A DNA stretch of 64,000 nt, from positions 248,001-312,000 of the forward strand of contig MKSR01000029.1 in the NCBI GenBank assembly GCA_001898145.1. Direction: 5' to 3'. This document shows positions 29,382 to 39,449 of the stretch, in pieces; within the stretch, counting starts at the first letter, position 1, and each line of letters starts with the position of its first letter. The notes under the pieces are model-generated. The model was not told where the DNA came from, ran no database searches, and saw nothing but the letters and a program-made list of their open reading frames with translations. Both the position numbers and the translations under genes were made by a program. Source of the DNA: Dyadobacter sp. 50-39 (GTDB lineage Bacteria > Bacteroidota > Bacteroidia > Cytophagales > Spirosomataceae).

Positions 29382-29810
29382 TTAAACTGAGGCAATTTCA
29401 ACGTCGTAAGTAATGGTCGCCAGCGCTTCCAGCTGGGCGGTAGCAGAGCAGTATTTCTCCATAGAAAGACCGATCGCGCGCTGGATTTTGCCTTCGTCGA
29501 GATTATTACCTGCAAATTTGAATGTCAAATGGATCTTGCGGAACGGCTTGCGCTGGGTATCCGGCTCCTGCTCCCGGTCGCCGTCGGCCACAATGCGGAA
29601 GTCGGTAATCTCCTGGCGCTGCTTTTTGAGGATCAGCACCACATCGATCGCACTGCAGCTGGCTAGGCCCATCAGCAGCAGCTCCATGGGCCGCACGCCG
29701 AGGTTCTGGCCGCCGATTTCCGGCGAGCCGTCGGTATGTACTTTTACTTCGGAGGAACCGGTGCCTTCAAAATGGAAGGCGTCATCTACGCGGACTAGTT
29801 CTACTTTCAT
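29382..29810 (-). CDS. OsmC-family protein
   Basis: 142 residues. The two redox cysteines of the OsmC/Ohr fold are present, one in [19 protein letters not shown] (about 52) and one in [12 protein letters not shown] (about 122), with an N-terminal beta-sheet and [19 protein letters not shown]. The family reduces organic peroxides; this branch (OsmC rather than Ohr, YhfA-like) is less well defined. It is the first gene of a likely osmC-thyA-TRIC unit, with about 300 bases of gene-free DNA upstream. Confidence 0.88.
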   Translation of the reverse strand: MKVELVRVDDAFHFEGTGSSEVKVHTDGSPEIGGQNLGVRPMELLLMGLASCSAIDVVLILKKQRQEITDFRIVADGDREQEPDTQRKPFRKIHLTFKFAGNNLDEGKIQRAIGLSMEKYCSATAQLEALATITYDVEIASV

Positions 29811-30108
29811 AATGTTTGCCTTCTGTTTCGAAGGCTGACGTTAAATGATCAATATGGCGCGGAGCCCCGTGCCGACTATTCTGAGGCCTCTGGCCGACGT
29901 GCCCCACCGGCACGTATAATCTCTTAAGCTTTTAACCCCGGCCAAAGTTCAAATATACTCGATCGGTCTGGAAACGGCTATCGCAACGCGGAATTTCAGG
30001 AAGAATAGCGTTATATTCGGGAGCAGAAATCCGACCTTCGGCCAGCAATGCCGCATTCCATGGCATAAGTATTTTGATAGAATATCGCATCACAAAACAT
30101 GCAAAACC
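29811..30108. other. Gene-free spacer between divergent genes
   Basis: About 300 bases between the OsmC and pterin dehydratase starts. I see no open frame that looks coding. A short hairpin (CGTGCC, 5-base loop, GGCACG) lies near 29898, and the right half is AT-rich, as expected for promoters, but no clear TAnnTTTG element stands out. Confidence 0.4.
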
Positions 30109-30345
30109 ATGTGGCAGGAAGAAGACAACAAACTCAAAAAAAGCTTTTCATTCAAGGATTTCCGCGAAGCTTTTGCCTTTATGAATAAAGTGGCCGATGT
30201 GGTAAACGAAATGGACCATCATCCCTACTGGACAAATATGTACAACAAGGTCAGTTTTGAATTGAATACCCACGATGCCGGCGACGTCGTTACCGAAAAG
30301 GACCACAAGCTGGCCGCGGCGATCGACCGGATTTACAACGCATGA
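30109..30345 (+). CDS. 4a-hydroxytetrahydrobiopterin dehydratase (PCD/DCoH-like)
   Basis: 78 residues, short but typical of the Bacteroidota form. The signature [16 protein letters not shown] (active-site histidines) and the closing [20 protein letters not shown] are clear. The family recycles pterin cofactors of aromatic amino-acid hydroxylases and may have other roles when no hydroxylase is present. Its stop overlaps the rsmI start by four bases (ATGA), so translation is coupled. No phenylalanine hydroxylase gene lies in the window. Confidence 0.9.
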   Translation: MWQEEDNKLKKSFSFKDFREAFAFMNKVADVVNEMDHHPYWTNMYNKVSFELNTHDAGDVVTEKDHKLAAAIDRIYNA

Positions 30346-31046
30346 AACTTTACATAGTACCCACGCCGATCGGCAACCTCGAAGACATTACATTAAGGGC
30401 TATCAACGTGCTGAAAAGTGTCGATGCTATTTTGGCCGAAGACACCCGCACCTCGGGCAACCTGCTGAAACACCTCGGCATCTCCAAGCCTTTACACAGT
30501 TACCACATTCATAACGAGCACCAGACGGTCGCCCGCGTGGTGGAGCGTATCCGCAGGGGCGAAACGCTGGCACTGGTATCCGACGCCGGCACGCCCGCCG
30601 TTTCCGACCCCGGCTTTCTCCTCGTACGCGAATGCATCCGCGAAGGAGTGCCAGTGGAGTGCCTGCCCGGGCCTACCGCATTCGTGCCTGCGCTCGTCAA
30701 TTCCGGACTACCCAGCGACCGCTTCACATTCGAAGGCTTTCTACCCCATAAAAAAGGACGGCAAACCCGCCTGCAAAACCTGGCCGCCGAAGAGCGGACG
30801 ATGATTTTCTACGAATCACCCCACCGGCTGGTGAAAGCATTGACCCAGTTTGCCGAGCATTTCGGAGCCGACCGGCAGGTTTGTGTTTCCAGGGAACTGA
30901 GCAAAATGTTTGAGGAAAATGTGCGCGGAACGGTTACCGAAGTGATAGCGCATTTCGGTGACAAACCTGTAAAGGGCGAAATTGTGATCGTAGTGGCCGG
31001 CAAGGCCGATGACAAGAAAAAATCGAATGACGAAGATGAGGATTGA
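30342..31046 (+). CDS. rsmI: 16S rRNA (cytidine-1402-2'-O)-methyltransferase
   Basis: 234 residues. The tetrapyrrole-methylase-like fold is marked by [70 protein letters not shown] and [12 protein letters not shown]. It methylates the 2'-OH of C1402 in the decoding centre with SAM. The C-terminus is a lysine/aspartate-rich tail. It overlaps the pterin dehydratase upstream (ATGA) and the DUF4105 gene downstream, so it sits in a tight operon. Confidence 0.95.
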   Translation: MKLYIVPTPIGNLEDITLRAINVLKSVDAILAEDTRTSGNLLKHLGISKPLHSYHIHNEHQTVARVVERIRRGETLALVSDAGTPAVSDPGFLLVRECIREGVPVECLPGPTAFVPALVNSGLPSDRFTFEGFLPHKKGRQTRLQNLAAEERTMIFYESPHRLVKALTQFAEHFGADRQVCVSRELSKMFEENVRGTVTEVIAHFGDKPVKGEIVIVVAGKADDKKKSNDEDED

Positions 31047-32265
31047 AAATTTAAGGCTATTAATGTTAATCTGCCTTTTCTGGCTGGCAGCGGCGGGCAT
31101 TTCGCAGGCGCAATTCGGGACATTGAGCCCTTCGGCGAAGATCAGCCTGGTAACCGTGGCTCCCGGGCAGGAGCTCTATTCTGGCTTCGGACATAGCGTA
31201 CTGTGGGTGTATGATCCCGTGACGGGCGTCGACCGGGCATTTAACTACGGTACATTCAGTTTTCAGGAAGGTAATTTTTATATCAAATTCCTGAGAGGGA
31301 CATTGCCTTACAGTGTCTCCGTGTCGCCGCTTTCCTATCAGATCGCGCATTACCAGGAGGAGAACCGCTCGATTTCCGAGCAAGTACTCAATCTTTCGAT
31401 TCCCCAAAAGCAAAGGCTTTACAACTTTCTCGAAAACAACTACCTGCCCGAGAACCGGGAATACCAGTACAAATTCTTTTACGACAACTGCGCCACCCGC
31501 ATGACAGTCGCATTGAAAGCGGCTGTGGGTGACAGCCTCATTTATAATGGGTATACCAAAGAAAAATTAAGCTTCCGACAGTGGATCGACCGGTACGCAT
31601 TCAAGCAGAATCCCTGGGCCGATTTTGGAATGGACCTGGCCATCGGGGCACCATCGGATGAAATTGCGTCGCCCGAACAAGCCACGTTCCTGCCCGACAA
31701 CCTCGCCACGGCATTTGCCGACGCTAAGGTGAAAACGCCCACCGGCGTCCAGCCATTGGTTTCGGCCACCAGGCCCATTTTTACCGCGGCCCCATTCCCA
31801 CCGCCAAGTCCGCTCACGCCTACGGTCGTTTTCTGGTCACTGGCCATCCTTACACTGGCTTTTACCTACTGGCAAATCCGCACGGAACGCGTCAATTTCG
31901 TGTTCGATAAAGTGCTTTTCAGCATTGCGGGCCTCGCTGGCTGGATTTTATTACTGCTATGGTTCGGGACCAATCACGGGGTGACAAGCTACAATTACGA
32001 CGTGCTCTGGGCATTTCCGCTGTGGATGCCGCTGATTTTTGCCCTTTCAAAAAACCGAAAACCCCAGTGGTTTCAGTATTTGTTGATTTTTTATGCATTT
32101 ATGCTACTTTGCGCAACGGGCAATGTGGCAAAGCACAATCTGGTACTGATTCCCATCCTGGCGATGCTGATTATCAGGGTTTACTATATTAACAATTCAC
32201 TTTCAAAAATTCCGAATAAGGAGATTGCGTATGGATCTGGAGTTGCTGACACAAAAAACCATTGA
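31036..32265 (+). CDS. DUF4105 domain membrane protein
   Basis: About 409 residues if started at the ATG at 31036, which places a signal peptide (LRLLMLICLFWLAAAGISQAQ) at the N-terminus; ATGs at 31009 and 31027 are also in frame. The DUF4105 domain (about 30-240) contains SGFGHSVLWVYDP, FNYGTFSF, LRGTLPYSVSVSPL and the conserved FFYDNCATRM. Four or five membrane helices (about 255-400) follow. Function is unknown; the domain is suspected to be a membrane-linked cysteine/histidine hydrolase. Its 3' end overlaps the next gene by 35 bases. Confidence 0.85.
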   Translation: MRIENLRLLMLICLFWLAAAGISQAQFGTLSPSAKISLVTVAPGQELYSGFGHSVLWVYDPVTGVDRAFNYGTFSFQEGNFYIKFLRGTLPYSVSVSPLSYQIAHYQEENRSISEQVLNLSIPQKQRLYNFLENNYLPENREYQYKFFYDNCATRMTVALKAAVGDSLIYNGYTKEKLSFRQWIDRYAFKQNPWADFGMDLAIGAPSDEIASPEQATFLPDNLATAFADAKVKTPTGVQPLVSATRPIFTAAPFPPPSPLTPTVVFWSLAILTLAFTYWQIRTERVNFVFDKVLFSIAGLAGWILLLLWFGTNHGVTSYNYDVLWAFPLWMPLIFALSKNRKPQWFQYLLIFYAFMLLCATGNVAKHNLVLIPILAMLIIRVYYINNSLSKIPNKEIAYGSGVADTKNH

Positions 32266-33025
32266 AATAGTAAGGCAGGCGTCCTCATTTATCCAGCAGG
32301 AAGCGGCCCTTTTTTCTCGTGATAAAATCGAGTACAAAGACCTCAATAACCTCGTTTCTTACGTCGACAAGGAAGCCGAAAAGCTGCTGGTAGCGGGTTT
32401 GCAGGAGCTTTTGCCGGAAGCCAGCTTCATTACCGAGGAAGGTACCACCGGCCAGGAACCCGACCCTTCCGCATTGAACTGGATCATTGACCCGCTCGAT
32501 GGTACGACCAATTTCATCCACGGCATACCCGTGTATTGCGTGAGCGTAGGCCTCGCAAGAGGAAAGGAGTTGCTCGTCGGCGTGATCCACGAACCCAGCC
32601 TGAATGAAATGTTTTACGGGTGGCAAGGCGGCGGCGCATGGCTTAACGGTAAAAGCCTCAAAATATCCACGGTCCCCCAACTGGCCGATGCCCTCATCGC
32701 TACCGGGTTCCCTTACTACCGGTTCGAGAAGCAGAAGCGCTATATGTATATCCTCGAACTGCTCATGCAGAAAACGCACGGCATCCGCAGAATGGGTGCC
32801 GCGGCCGTAGACCTGGCCTATGTTGCAGCCGGTCGTTTCGATGGTTTTTACGAGTATAACCTCAATTCGTGGGATATGGCTGCGGGCACGCAGCTGATCA
32901 AGGAAGCAGGTGGTACCGTCACGGATTTCAGCGGAGGCGATAACTACCTTTTCGGAGGCGATATCATCGCAGCGGCCCCCGGCGCACACCCAGAACTCGT
33001 TCAGGTCATCAGCGAAAATTTCTGA
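32231..33025 (+). CDS. Inositol-monophosphatase-family phosphatase
   Basis: 264 residues from the ATG at 32231. The metal-binding motifs of the Li+-sensitive phosphatases are complete: ITEEGT, the WIIDPLDGTTNFIHG box, and WDMAAGTQLIKEAGG near the C-terminus. Members cleave inositol phosphate, 3'-phosphoadenosine phosphate or sugar phosphates, and this protein cannot be narrowed further, although the SuhB-like length fits. The start lies within the DUF4105 gene, showing operon organisation with rsmI. Confidence 0.9.
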   Translation: MDLELLTQKTIEIVRQASSFIQQEAALFSRDKIEYKDLNNLVSYVDKEAEKLLVAGLQELLPEASFITEEGTTGQEPDPSALNWIIDPLDGTTNFIHGIPVYCVSVGLARGKELLVGVIHEPSLNEMFYGWQGGGAWLNGKSLKISTVPQLADALIATGFPYYRFEKQKRYMYILELLMQKTHGIRRMGAAAVDLAYVAAGRFDGFYEYNLNSWDMAAGTQLIKEAGGTVTDFSGGDNYLFGGDIIAAAPGAHPELVQVISENF

Positions 33026-33053
33026 ACGGTTAAAGTCAGGAAGTCAGAAATGG

Positions 33054-33074
33054 TCATTCACTCATTCACTCATT
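33054..33074. repeat. Short 8-base direct repeat
   Basis: TCATTCAC repeats at 33054 and 33062, with a partial TCATT at 33070, in the 56-base spacer before the YfiT-like gene. It is likely a slippage product; no function is evident. Confidence 0.6.
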
Positions 33075-33081
33075 ATATCCC

Positions 33082-33618
33082 ATGGACTTGAACGAACTCC
33101 GCTATCCCATCGGCGAATTCCAATCGCAGGACAGCTATACGCCTTCCGAAATCAAATCAAACATCCAGATTATTAGCGCATTGCCATCCAAGTTCATCAA
33201 TCTGCTCGGCAATTGGGATGACCACAAACTGGATACCCCCTATCGCCCCGACGGATGGACCGTGCGGCAGCTGATCCACCACGTAGCCGATAGCCATATC
33301 AATGCATATACCCGTTGCCGACTGGCTATGACGGAGGATAATCCGACCATCAAACCTTACGAGGAGCAGTTGTGGGCCGAGTTGCCGGATGCGAAAACCG
33401 CGCAGGTAGAACTCTCGTTGCAATTGCTGCGGTATGTTCATCTGCGCTGGGTATTACTCCTCAACTCGCTCGATGAGAACGATCTGGCGCGGACTTATTT
33501 CCACCCAGGTTCACAGAAGTCGTTCCGCCTCGATGAGGTAATCGCCAACTATGCGTGGCATAGCGAGCACCATTACCAGCACGCATTCAGGCTGGCGCAA
33601 CGGAACAATTGGCAGTAA
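33082..33618 (+). CDS. YfiT/BstA-like DinB-superfamily metal-dependent protein
   Basis: 178 residues, the usual length of YfiT/BstA. The opening LRYPIGEFQSQDSYTPSEI and the metal-binding WTVRQLIHHVADSHINAY, then DNPTIKPYEEQLWAELPDA and the final YAWHSEHHYQHA, match the family closely; the three His ligands of the four-helix bundle are there. In Firmicutes BstA transfers bacillithiol to electrophiles. Bacillithiol is known from some Bacteroidota, so a detoxification role is possible but not shown. It follows the phosphatase gene. Confidence 0.87.
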   Translation: MDLNELRYPIGEFQSQDSYTPSEIKSNIQIISALPSKFINLLGNWDDHKLDTPYRPDGWTVRQLIHHVADSHINAYTRCRLAMTEDNPTIKPYEEQLWAELPDAKTAQVELSLQLLRYVHLRWVLLLNSLDENDLARTYFHPGSQKSFRLDEVIANYAWHSEHHYQHAFRLAQRNNWQ

Positions 33619-33635
33619 AATCCGGTTTAGGAGTC

Positions 33636-33791
33636 ATGGAGCAGCAAATCATCATTTGGGTATTGTTTCTGGTTGCAGCAGGCTACATGGGCTGGCGCAT
33701 CTGGAAAGCGTTCGACCGGCGCAATAGCGGCGGATGCGCCAAAGGTTGTGGCTGTGCCGCTGACAAAGTGACTTCGGTTAAAATCAAATAG
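33636..33791 (+). CDS. Small cysteine-rich membrane protein (FeoB-associated type)
   Basis: 51 residues from the ATG at 33636, 17 bases after the previous stop. One N-terminal membrane helix (about 4-22) is followed by a positive stretch (KAFDRRN) and the cysteine cluster GGCAKGCGCAADK. This is the layout of FeoB-associated Cys-rich proteins (PF12669), but no feo genes are in the window, so an iron role is conjecture. It ends 24 bases before a bidirectional terminator. Confidence 0.7.
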   Translation: MEQQIIIWVLFLVAAGYMGWRIWKAFDRRNSGGCAKGCGCAADKVTSVKIK

Positions 33792-33814
33792 ATGCTCTGT
33801 TGGAGCAAATGCAA

Positions 33815-33838
33815 AAAGGCCCCGATCGGGGCCTTTTG
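33815..33838. terminator. Bidirectional rho-independent terminator
   Basis: A 24-base perfect palindrome (AAAAGGCCCC, then GATC, then GGGGCCTTTT) lies between the convergent cysteine-rich protein gene and acs. Its A and T ends let it work on both strands. Confidence 0.92.
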
Positions 33839-33858
33839 ACTTATCAGCAAGCTAAAAC

Positions 33859-35748
33859 TTACAAAGCTCCTGCCTTAATTTCATCCACTACCGCAGGATC
33901 CAGGAGCGTGGACGTATCACCCAGGTTGCTCACATCCCCTTCCGAAATCTTTCTCAAAATACGGCGCATGATTTTGCCTGAGCGTGTCTTAGGCAAACCA
34001 GAAACGAATTGAACCTTATCCGGCTTCGCAATGGGGCCGATAATGCGCGAGACTGTCGCGGAAATGTCCTTGCGGAACATTTCGGGGTCCTCAGGCGTGT
34101 GCTCGGTGATAACGTAGGCGTAAATACCCTGGCCCTTGATATCGTGCGGGTAACCCACTACCGCCGATTCCACCACTCCAAGGTGCATATTGATCGCGTT
34201 TTCCACCTCCGCGGTACCGATCCGGTGACCGGAAACATTGAGCACGTCGTCTACACGGCCGGTAATGCGGTAGTAACCGTCCTCGTCGCGCAAGCAGCCG
34301 TCGCCCGTGAAGTATTTGCCGGGGTAGGTAGAGAAGTAGGTCTGGCGACAACGTTCGTGATCGCCGTAAGTGGTACGGATAATACCCGGCCACGGAAATT
34401 TAATACAAAGGTTACCGCTTACGCCGTTGCCTTCGATTTCGTTACCACTTTCATCCACCAGCACAGGTTGGATACCCGGCAATGGCAATGTGGCAAATGT
34501 CGGTTTCTCGGGGGTAATGCCCGCCAGCGGCGAAATCATAATACCGCCGTTTTCGGTTTGCCACCAGGTATCAACCAGCGGGCAGTGGTCACCGCCGATG
34601 TTGGTCTTATACCAGTGCCATGCTTCTTCATTGATCGGTTCGCCCACGGAGCCCAGTTTTGTCAATGAAGACAAATCATGTCCTTTTACATAATCCAGCC
34701 CAAAGCCCATCAGCGAGCGGATGGCCGTTGGAGCCGTGTAAAGGATATTCACCTGATGTCTTTCGACGATTTTCCAGAAACGGCTTGCATCGGGATAGGT
34801 CGGAACGCCTTCGAACACCACGGAGGTAGCACCATAGCAAAGCGGGCCGTACACGATGTAGCTATGACCGGTGATCCAGCCGATGTCGGCGGTACAGAAA
34901 TGTACCTCGCCAGGCTCGTATTGGAACACGTTCGCGAATGTGTAGGTAGCGTAAATCATGTAGCCGCCGCAGGTATGCACCACGCCTTTGGGCTTACCGG
35001 TTGAGCCGGAAGTATAGAGGATGAAAAGCATATCCTCAGCGTCCATCGGTTCGGCCGGACATACGGAGTTCACCTGCTTCACCTCGTCCTCCCACCACAG
35101 GTCACGGCCTTTGAGCATATGTACAGGGGTGCGGGTACGCGTGAGCACGATCACTTTCTTAACCGTCGAGCATTGTACCAGCGCCTCGTCCACGGTATCC
35201 TTCATCGGGATCACTTTCGAGCCGCGGAAAGCGCCGTCCGAAGTGATCACCATCGAACATTCCGCGTCGTTGATCCGGTCGGCGATGGATTTGGCAGAAA
35301 AGCCGCCGAATACCACCGAATGCACCGCACCGATGCGTGCGCAGGCGAGCACGGCAATGGCCAGCTCGGGCACCATCGGCAGATATATACAAACGCGGTC
35401 GCCCTTTTGCACACCGTGCTTTTTGAGCACGTTTGCAAAACGGCAGACTTGTTCAAACAAAACATGGTAAGTAAGCGTCACCGCCTGATCTTCGGGATTG
35501 TTAGGTTCCCAGATAATCGCGGGCTGATCGCCCCGTTCGGCCAGGTGACGGTCGAGGGCATTTTCGGTGATGTTCATCACTCCGCCTTCAAACCATTTGG
35601 TACGCGCTTCCTGAAAGTCCCAGCTAAGCACTTTCTTCCACGGTTTACGCCATTGAAAATGTTGGGCTACTTCCGCCCAGAAACCTTCGGGATCGTCTAC
35701 ACTTTGTTGGTAAGCAACCTTGTACTCTTCAAAGGTCTTAATTCTCAT
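33859..35748 (-). CDS. acs: Acetyl-CoA synthetase (acetate-CoA ligase)
   Basis: 629 residues. It activates acetate with ATP and CoA through an acetyl-adenylate. The N-terminal acetyl-CoA synthetase segment ([20 protein letters not shown]), the P-loop-like [16 protein letters not shown], the WWQTENGG motif, [20 protein letters not shown] and the C-terminal [15 protein letters not shown] are all seen. The last contains the lysine regulated by acetylation in other bacteria. The gene stands alone between a terminator and a 259-base spacer. Confidence 0.96.
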   Translation of the reverse strand: MRIKTFEEYKVAYQQSVDDPEGFWAEVAQHFQWRKPWKKVLSWDFQEARTKWFEGGVMNITENALDRHLAERGDQPAIIWEPNNPEDQAVTLTYHVLFEQVCRFANVLKKHGVQKGDRVCIYLPMVPELAIAVLACARIGAVHSVVFGGFSAKSIADRINDAECSMVITSDGAFRGSKVIPMKDTVDEALVQCSTVKKVIVLTRTRTPVHMLKGRDLWWEDEVKQVNSVCPAEPMDAEDMLFILYTSGSTGKPKGVVHTCGGYMIYATYTFANVFQYEPGEVHFCTADIGWITGHSYIVYGPLCYGATSVVFEGVPTYPDASRFWKIVERHQVNILYTAPTAIRSLMGFGLDYVKGHDLSSLTKLGSVGEPINEEAWHWYKTNIGGDHCPLVDTWWQTENGGIMISPLAGITPEKPTFATLPLPGIQPVLVDESGNEIEGNGVSGNLCIKFPWPGIIRTTYGDHERCRQTYFSTYPGKYFTGDGCLRDEDGYYRITGRVDDVLNVSGHRIGTAEVENAINMHLGVVESAVVGYPHDIKGQGIYAYVITEHTPEDPEMFRKDISATVSRIIGPIAKPDKVQFVSGLPKTRSGKIMRRILRKISEGDVSNLGDTSTLLDPAVVDEIKAGAL

Positions 35749-36007
35749 GATAAATAAAGGTTTTAACAGGAAATTTAGGATTTGGCTGTGAAGTTATAAT
35801 TTTCATTTGGTTAGTCCTACTTGCATAGAAACCGTATTACGGGCACTTACGAGCCATTTTACTGATAATCAACCCGTAATAGAAGACCATCGATTGTTAT
35901 CATTCTAATAATATTTCAAATTCCCTGCTGAAAGCCGCGATTGCCGCCGTTCCGTGTACGCTACCCGCTAAAATGATGTACTTTCGAGCTTCGAAATAGT
36001 TGAACAG

Positions 36008-37234
36008 ATGAGCAAACGGCAGGAATCAGACAACGAACGTAGCGAGTACGACGGATTGAAGGAGAACGAGATTTCATTCATCCATGCGCATATGCATGCC
36101 AATCCCGGCGACCTGATCCTCAAAGCGGGCAAGTTTAAAGGACTCAACGTCAAAAAGCTGGCGGCACAAATCCAGTCGCGGCAGAAAGCATTGAAAAAAC
36201 TGCCCGAATGGTCGGCCAATCCCCAGCTGATCTTCCCGCCTGCGCTGTCGGTGGAGCAATGCTCTTCGGAAGCGACGGCGCTCTACAAAGCCGGCATTGT
36301 CTCGGGGAACACGCTGATAGACATTACCGGCGGTATGGGCATCGACTGCTATTACATGAGCCGCAGCTTCGCGGAAGCACATTATTTTGAACAACAACCC
36401 GAAGTCGCAGCCGCGGCGGGCTATAACTTCACGCAGCTGGGCGCTTCACGCATACACGTACATGCGGGCGAGTCGCTCGAAGCATTGCACGACGGCCTCA
36501 CTGCCGACTGGCTATATGCCGACCCGGCCCGTCGTGACGCCAATAAGGAAAAAGTTGTCCGCCTGGCCGATTGTACGCCCGATGTCGCCGGAAATGCAGC
36601 ATTGCTGTTCAATGCTGCACCCCGCATTTTAATCAAAACCTCTCCCCTGCTCGACATCGACCTCGCTTCGAGAGAATTAAAAAAACTGAAAGAAGTGCAT
36701 GTGATGGGTTATGAGCAGGAATGCAAGGAGCTTCTTTTCGTGCTCGACCGAGAAATCCCCGGGCAGAATTTTAAAATCAAAGTCCGCATTATCGATGCCG
36801 CCGGCCAGCCGATTTACCAGTTGGATTTCGATCGGGAAGAAGAGCGGAATGCGGCAGCCGGTTATTCCAAACCCCTGGACTATTTGTACGAGCCCCACGC
36901 CGCCGTACTAAAAGCAGGTGCGTTCAAAACGCTGTGTACGCGGTATGATGTGCTAAAATTGGCCTTACACAGCCAGCTTTATACCTCGAAAAAATATGTA
37001 AGCGATTTCCCGGGCCGCAGCTTCAGGGTTGTGGCGGTCTGCAAGCCGGATATCCGGAAGATTTCACAGCACATTACCGGCGGAAAGGCCCATATCACCA
37101 CCCGCAATTTTCCTGCTAAACCCGAAGAGCTGAGAAAGAAGTGGAAACTGAAAGATGGTGGCGATCATTACCTGTTCGCCACCACCCTGGCCGACCAAAC
37201 GAAAGCCGTGGTCGTTTGTGAGAAACCTATTTGA
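36008..37234 (+). CDS. Class I SAM-dependent methyltransferase with THUMP-like domain
   Basis: 408 residues. The N-terminal helical part (about 1-85) is followed by a Rossmann-like methyltransferase with motif I IDITGGMGIDCYYMSRSFA, the acidic motif II region YFEQQ, and a DPAR(R) motif (YADPARRD) in place of the DPPY loop. The C-terminal third (about 320-408) fits the THUMP-like domain (PF18096): GRSFRVVAVCKPD and GGDHYLFATTL. The target is probably RNA, by analogy only. The 3' end overlaps the convergent ArsC-like gene by 8 bases. Confidence 0.82.
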   Translation: MSKRQESDNERSEYDGLKENEISFIHAHMHANPGDLILKAGKFKGLNVKKLAAQIQSRQKALKKLPEWSANPQLIFPPALSVEQCSSEATALYKAGIVSGNTLIDITGGMGIDCYYMSRSFAEAHYFEQQPEVAAAAGYNFTQLGASRIHVHAGESLEALHDGLTADWLYADPARRDANKEKVVRLADCTPDVAGNAALLFNAAPRILIKTSPLLDIDLASRELKKLKEVHVMGYEQECKELLFVLDREIPGQNFKIKVRIIDAAGQPIYQLDFDREEERNAAAGYSKPLDYLYEPHAAVLKAGAFKTLCTRYDVLKLALHSQLYTSKKYVSDFPGRSFRVVAVCKPDIRKISQHITGGKAHITTRNFPAKPEELRKKWKLKDGGDHYLFATTLADQTKAVVVCEKPI

Positions 37235-37583
37235 GGTAGGTTTCTTCGTAAATTTTTTCGCTGTAACCCAGCGTGAGCGCTTTGCCGTTTTCATCTTCTA
37301 TAACGGGGCGCTTAATGGCGGTAGGATTGGCAGACAGCAGTGCCGCGGCGGATTTCGCGTCGGTCACCTTCGCTTTTTCTTCGTCGCTCAGCTCTTTCCA
37401 GGTCGTGGAAGCTTTGTTCAGAACTTTGTCCCAGGGAAATTCGCTGAACCAGCTGCTTACTTTCTCCGGGCTGATGCCGTCCTTTCTATAATCGTAAAAC
37501 TGGTAGGGCACCTTGTTTTTATCGAGCCAGGTGCGTGCTTTCTTGATGGTATCGCAATTCGGGATTCCGTAAAGGGTCAACAT
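37227..37583 (-). CDS. ArsC/Spx-family thioredoxin-fold protein
   Basis: 118 residues. The N-terminus LTLYGIPNCDTIKKARTWLD shows the single Cys of the YffB-type ArsC-related branch, and KRPVIEDENGKALTLGYSE fits the conserved Arg-Pro motif. Classic arsenate reductase activity is not assured, since YffB-like proteins are glutathione-linked or unknown. It lies 23 bases downstream of the dicarboxylate symporter start-side neighbour on the same strand and overlaps the methyltransferase 3' end. Confidence 0.85.
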   Translation of the reverse strand: MLTLYGIPNCDTIKKARTWLDKNKVPYQFYDYRKDGISPEKVSSWFSEFPWDKVLNKASTTWKELSDEEKAKVTDAKSAAALLSANPTAIKRPVIEDENGKALTLGYSEKIYEETYLK

Positions 37584-37606
37584 AAAATTTACTCTGAAAT
37601 AACTGG

Positions 37607-39007
37607 TTAAACTTCGGTGGCTGAGGGTTCTTCCACAACCTGGTCCGAATTATGCATTTTCTGATCATCGAGCTCGCCTTCCCAACGGGCGATTACGGCT
37701 GTTGCCAGACAGTTGCCGGTCACATTCACCGACGTGCGGGCCATATCCATCAGCTCATCTATCCCCATGATCAGCAACACAGGCCATTCGGGCATGCCAA
37801 AGTTAGCGATCGCGCCCAATAATATCACCAGGGTAGCCCGCGGGATGCCGGCCACCCCTTTGCTCGTGAGCATGAGTAACAAAACCATAGTAAACTGCTG
37901 CCCGATCGACATTTCGGTGCCCGTGGCCTGCGCTACAAACACCGTCGCCAATGCGAGGTACAGGGTAGAACCATCGAGGTTGAAACTATAACCGGTGGGC
38001 ATCACGAATGACACAATCTGGCGCGGCACGCCGAATTTCTCCATTTTTTCCATCGCCTTCGGCAGCGCGGACTCAGAACTGGTGGTAGCGAATGCAATCG
38101 AAACCGGTTCAAAAATGGCTTTTGCGAATTTGATCACCGGGATCCGGGCGATCAGCGCCACCGGCACAAACACGATCAGGATGAAGACGATCAATGCGCA
38201 GTACAATGTCGCGAGCAGCAATGCCAGGTTTTTCAAAACATCGATACCCATGTGGCCTACCGTTTCGGCAATGGCCGCTCCCACGCCGATCGGTGCAAAA
38301 TACATGATGATCTTCGTGAATTTGAACATTACCTCGGCCAGCAGCTCCACGCCATGCACGAACTTCTCTTTCTTCGCCGCCGGCAGCAATGCGAGACTAA
38401 TGCCGAAAAGCACGCTGAAAACCACTATTTGCAGCACCTCGCCATGGTAAATGGATTTCGCCACGTTTTCGGGAAATGAATGCAGCACGATTTCCTGCCA
38501 GGTCTGCTGGTTCACTTTCGGCAGGGTGGCATTGAGGCTTTCAGGCGGCACAATGCCCACACCCGGTTTAAACCAGTTGGCGAACACCAGGCCGATGACC
38601 AATGCAAATGTGGTGACGACTTCAAAATACAACAACGATTTCCAGCCCATACGGCCTACCTGTTTCAGGTCGGAATGGCCGGCAATACCCGTCACGAGCG
38701 TCGCGAAAAGCAGGGGCGCGATCACCGTTTTGATCATTTGAAGGAATATCTGGCGCAGGAAATGCAGCTCGGTCCCCATCTTCGGAAAATCATACCCGAT
38801 CTCCGTTCCGACAAGCATCGAGATCAGGATGGACGTTGTCAGGTTCCTTTTCAGGATCGCGTACACGATCAGGCCGGCCAGCGCAAGCCAGCGGAGGCCA
38901 ATGAGCACACTATCAGATAACGGCAGGATACCGTAAGCACTTAAAACGGAGGCTATCGCGGCAATGGTAACCAGCACGATATTGATAATGGTAATCTTGC
39001 TCTTCAT
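37607..39007 (-). CDS. Dicarboxylate/amino acid:cation symporter (DctA/GltP family)
   Basis: 466 residues with eight or more membrane helices and two re-entrant loops. Family motifs: GTEIGYDFPKMGTELHFLRQ, SSESALPKAMEKMEKFGVP (hairpin 1 serine-rich), GYSFNLDGSTLYLALATVF, and TSKGVAGIPRATLVILLG (hairpin 2), with NVTGNCLATAVIARWEGE near the end. It imports C4-dicarboxylates, glutamate or aspartate with H+ or Na+. Which substrate is not settled by sequence. The start is followed upstream by a 442-base spacer. Confidence 0.92.
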   Translation of the reverse strand: MKSKITIINIVLVTIAAIASVLSAYGILPLSDSVLIGLRWLALAGLIVYAILKRNLTTSILISMLVGTEIGYDFPKMGTELHFLRQIFLQMIKTVIAPLLFATLVTGIAGHSDLKQVGRMGWKSLLYFEVVTTFALVIGLVFANWFKPGVGIVPPESLNATLPKVNQQTWQEIVLHSFPENVAKSIYHGEVLQIVVFSVLFGISLALLPAAKKEKFVHGVELLAEVMFKFTKIIMYFAPIGVGAAIAETVGHMGIDVLKNLALLLATLYCALIVFILIVFVPVALIARIPVIKFAKAIFEPVSIAFATTSSESALPKAMEKMEKFGVPRQIVSFVMPTGYSFNLDGSTLYLALATVFVAQATGTEMSIGQQFTMVLLLMLTSKGVAGIPRATLVILLGAIANFGMPEWPVLLIMGIDELMDMARTSVNVTGNCLATAVIARWEGELDDQKMHNSDQVVEEPSATEV

Positions 39008-39449
39008 ACAGGGAAATGGGTAACCTTAATTAGTTTGTAATGGTAAACTTATAAAAAATCAAATTAATGATTGTCAACACAACGAATGCATTTTAATCAA
39101 AACACAGAATTTAATTTGCGCCTTGAACAATATGAGTGAATGTTTGTACTAAATAGGAGAGAAAAAGTAAAATAACCAATCGTTTCTAGCGGAACCTTGA
39201 AGCTATTGGACAAATGCAAATCCAGCGGCGGCTATCCCGTGCAGGCGGGATGAGGGCAGCCGACCGGGACACAATTTGGCACAAAATTTGAAACCTCCAA
39301 TATTACCCCTGCATTAAATCTTTCGCCAACCGGACAAAAGTGCGGCATGAAAGAGGAATCACGACTAAAAGATGACCCATATCCTTGATTCGGGTTGTTA
39401 AAATCAATATGTTCGGATAATCCATACCCAAAACATAATTCGACCCAAC
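39008..39449. other. Intergenic spacer, no convincing gene
   Basis: The left half is AT-rich and probably holds the symporter promoter. The right half has a small hairpin (ATCCCG, 6-base loop, CGGGAT near 39226-39243). A reverse open frame crosses into the stress-protein gene but begins antisense to it, has no family-like segment and is rich in Cys and Pro; I do not call it. It may be a gene remnant. Confidence 0.4.
39385..39415 (+). promoter_or_regulatory. Weak candidate promoter for the universal stress protein gene
   Basis: TTG at 39385 and TATGTTCG at 39408-39415, 20 bases apart, match the Bacteroidota pattern with one mismatch in the -7 element. The start codon lies 34 bases downstream. 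Confidence 0.3.

Noticed and set aside
29890..29910. Hairpin in the spacer upstream of the OsmC gene, considered as a riboswitch or terminator
   Set aside because: The stem is only six bases, has no T-run and no known aptamer core could be traced.
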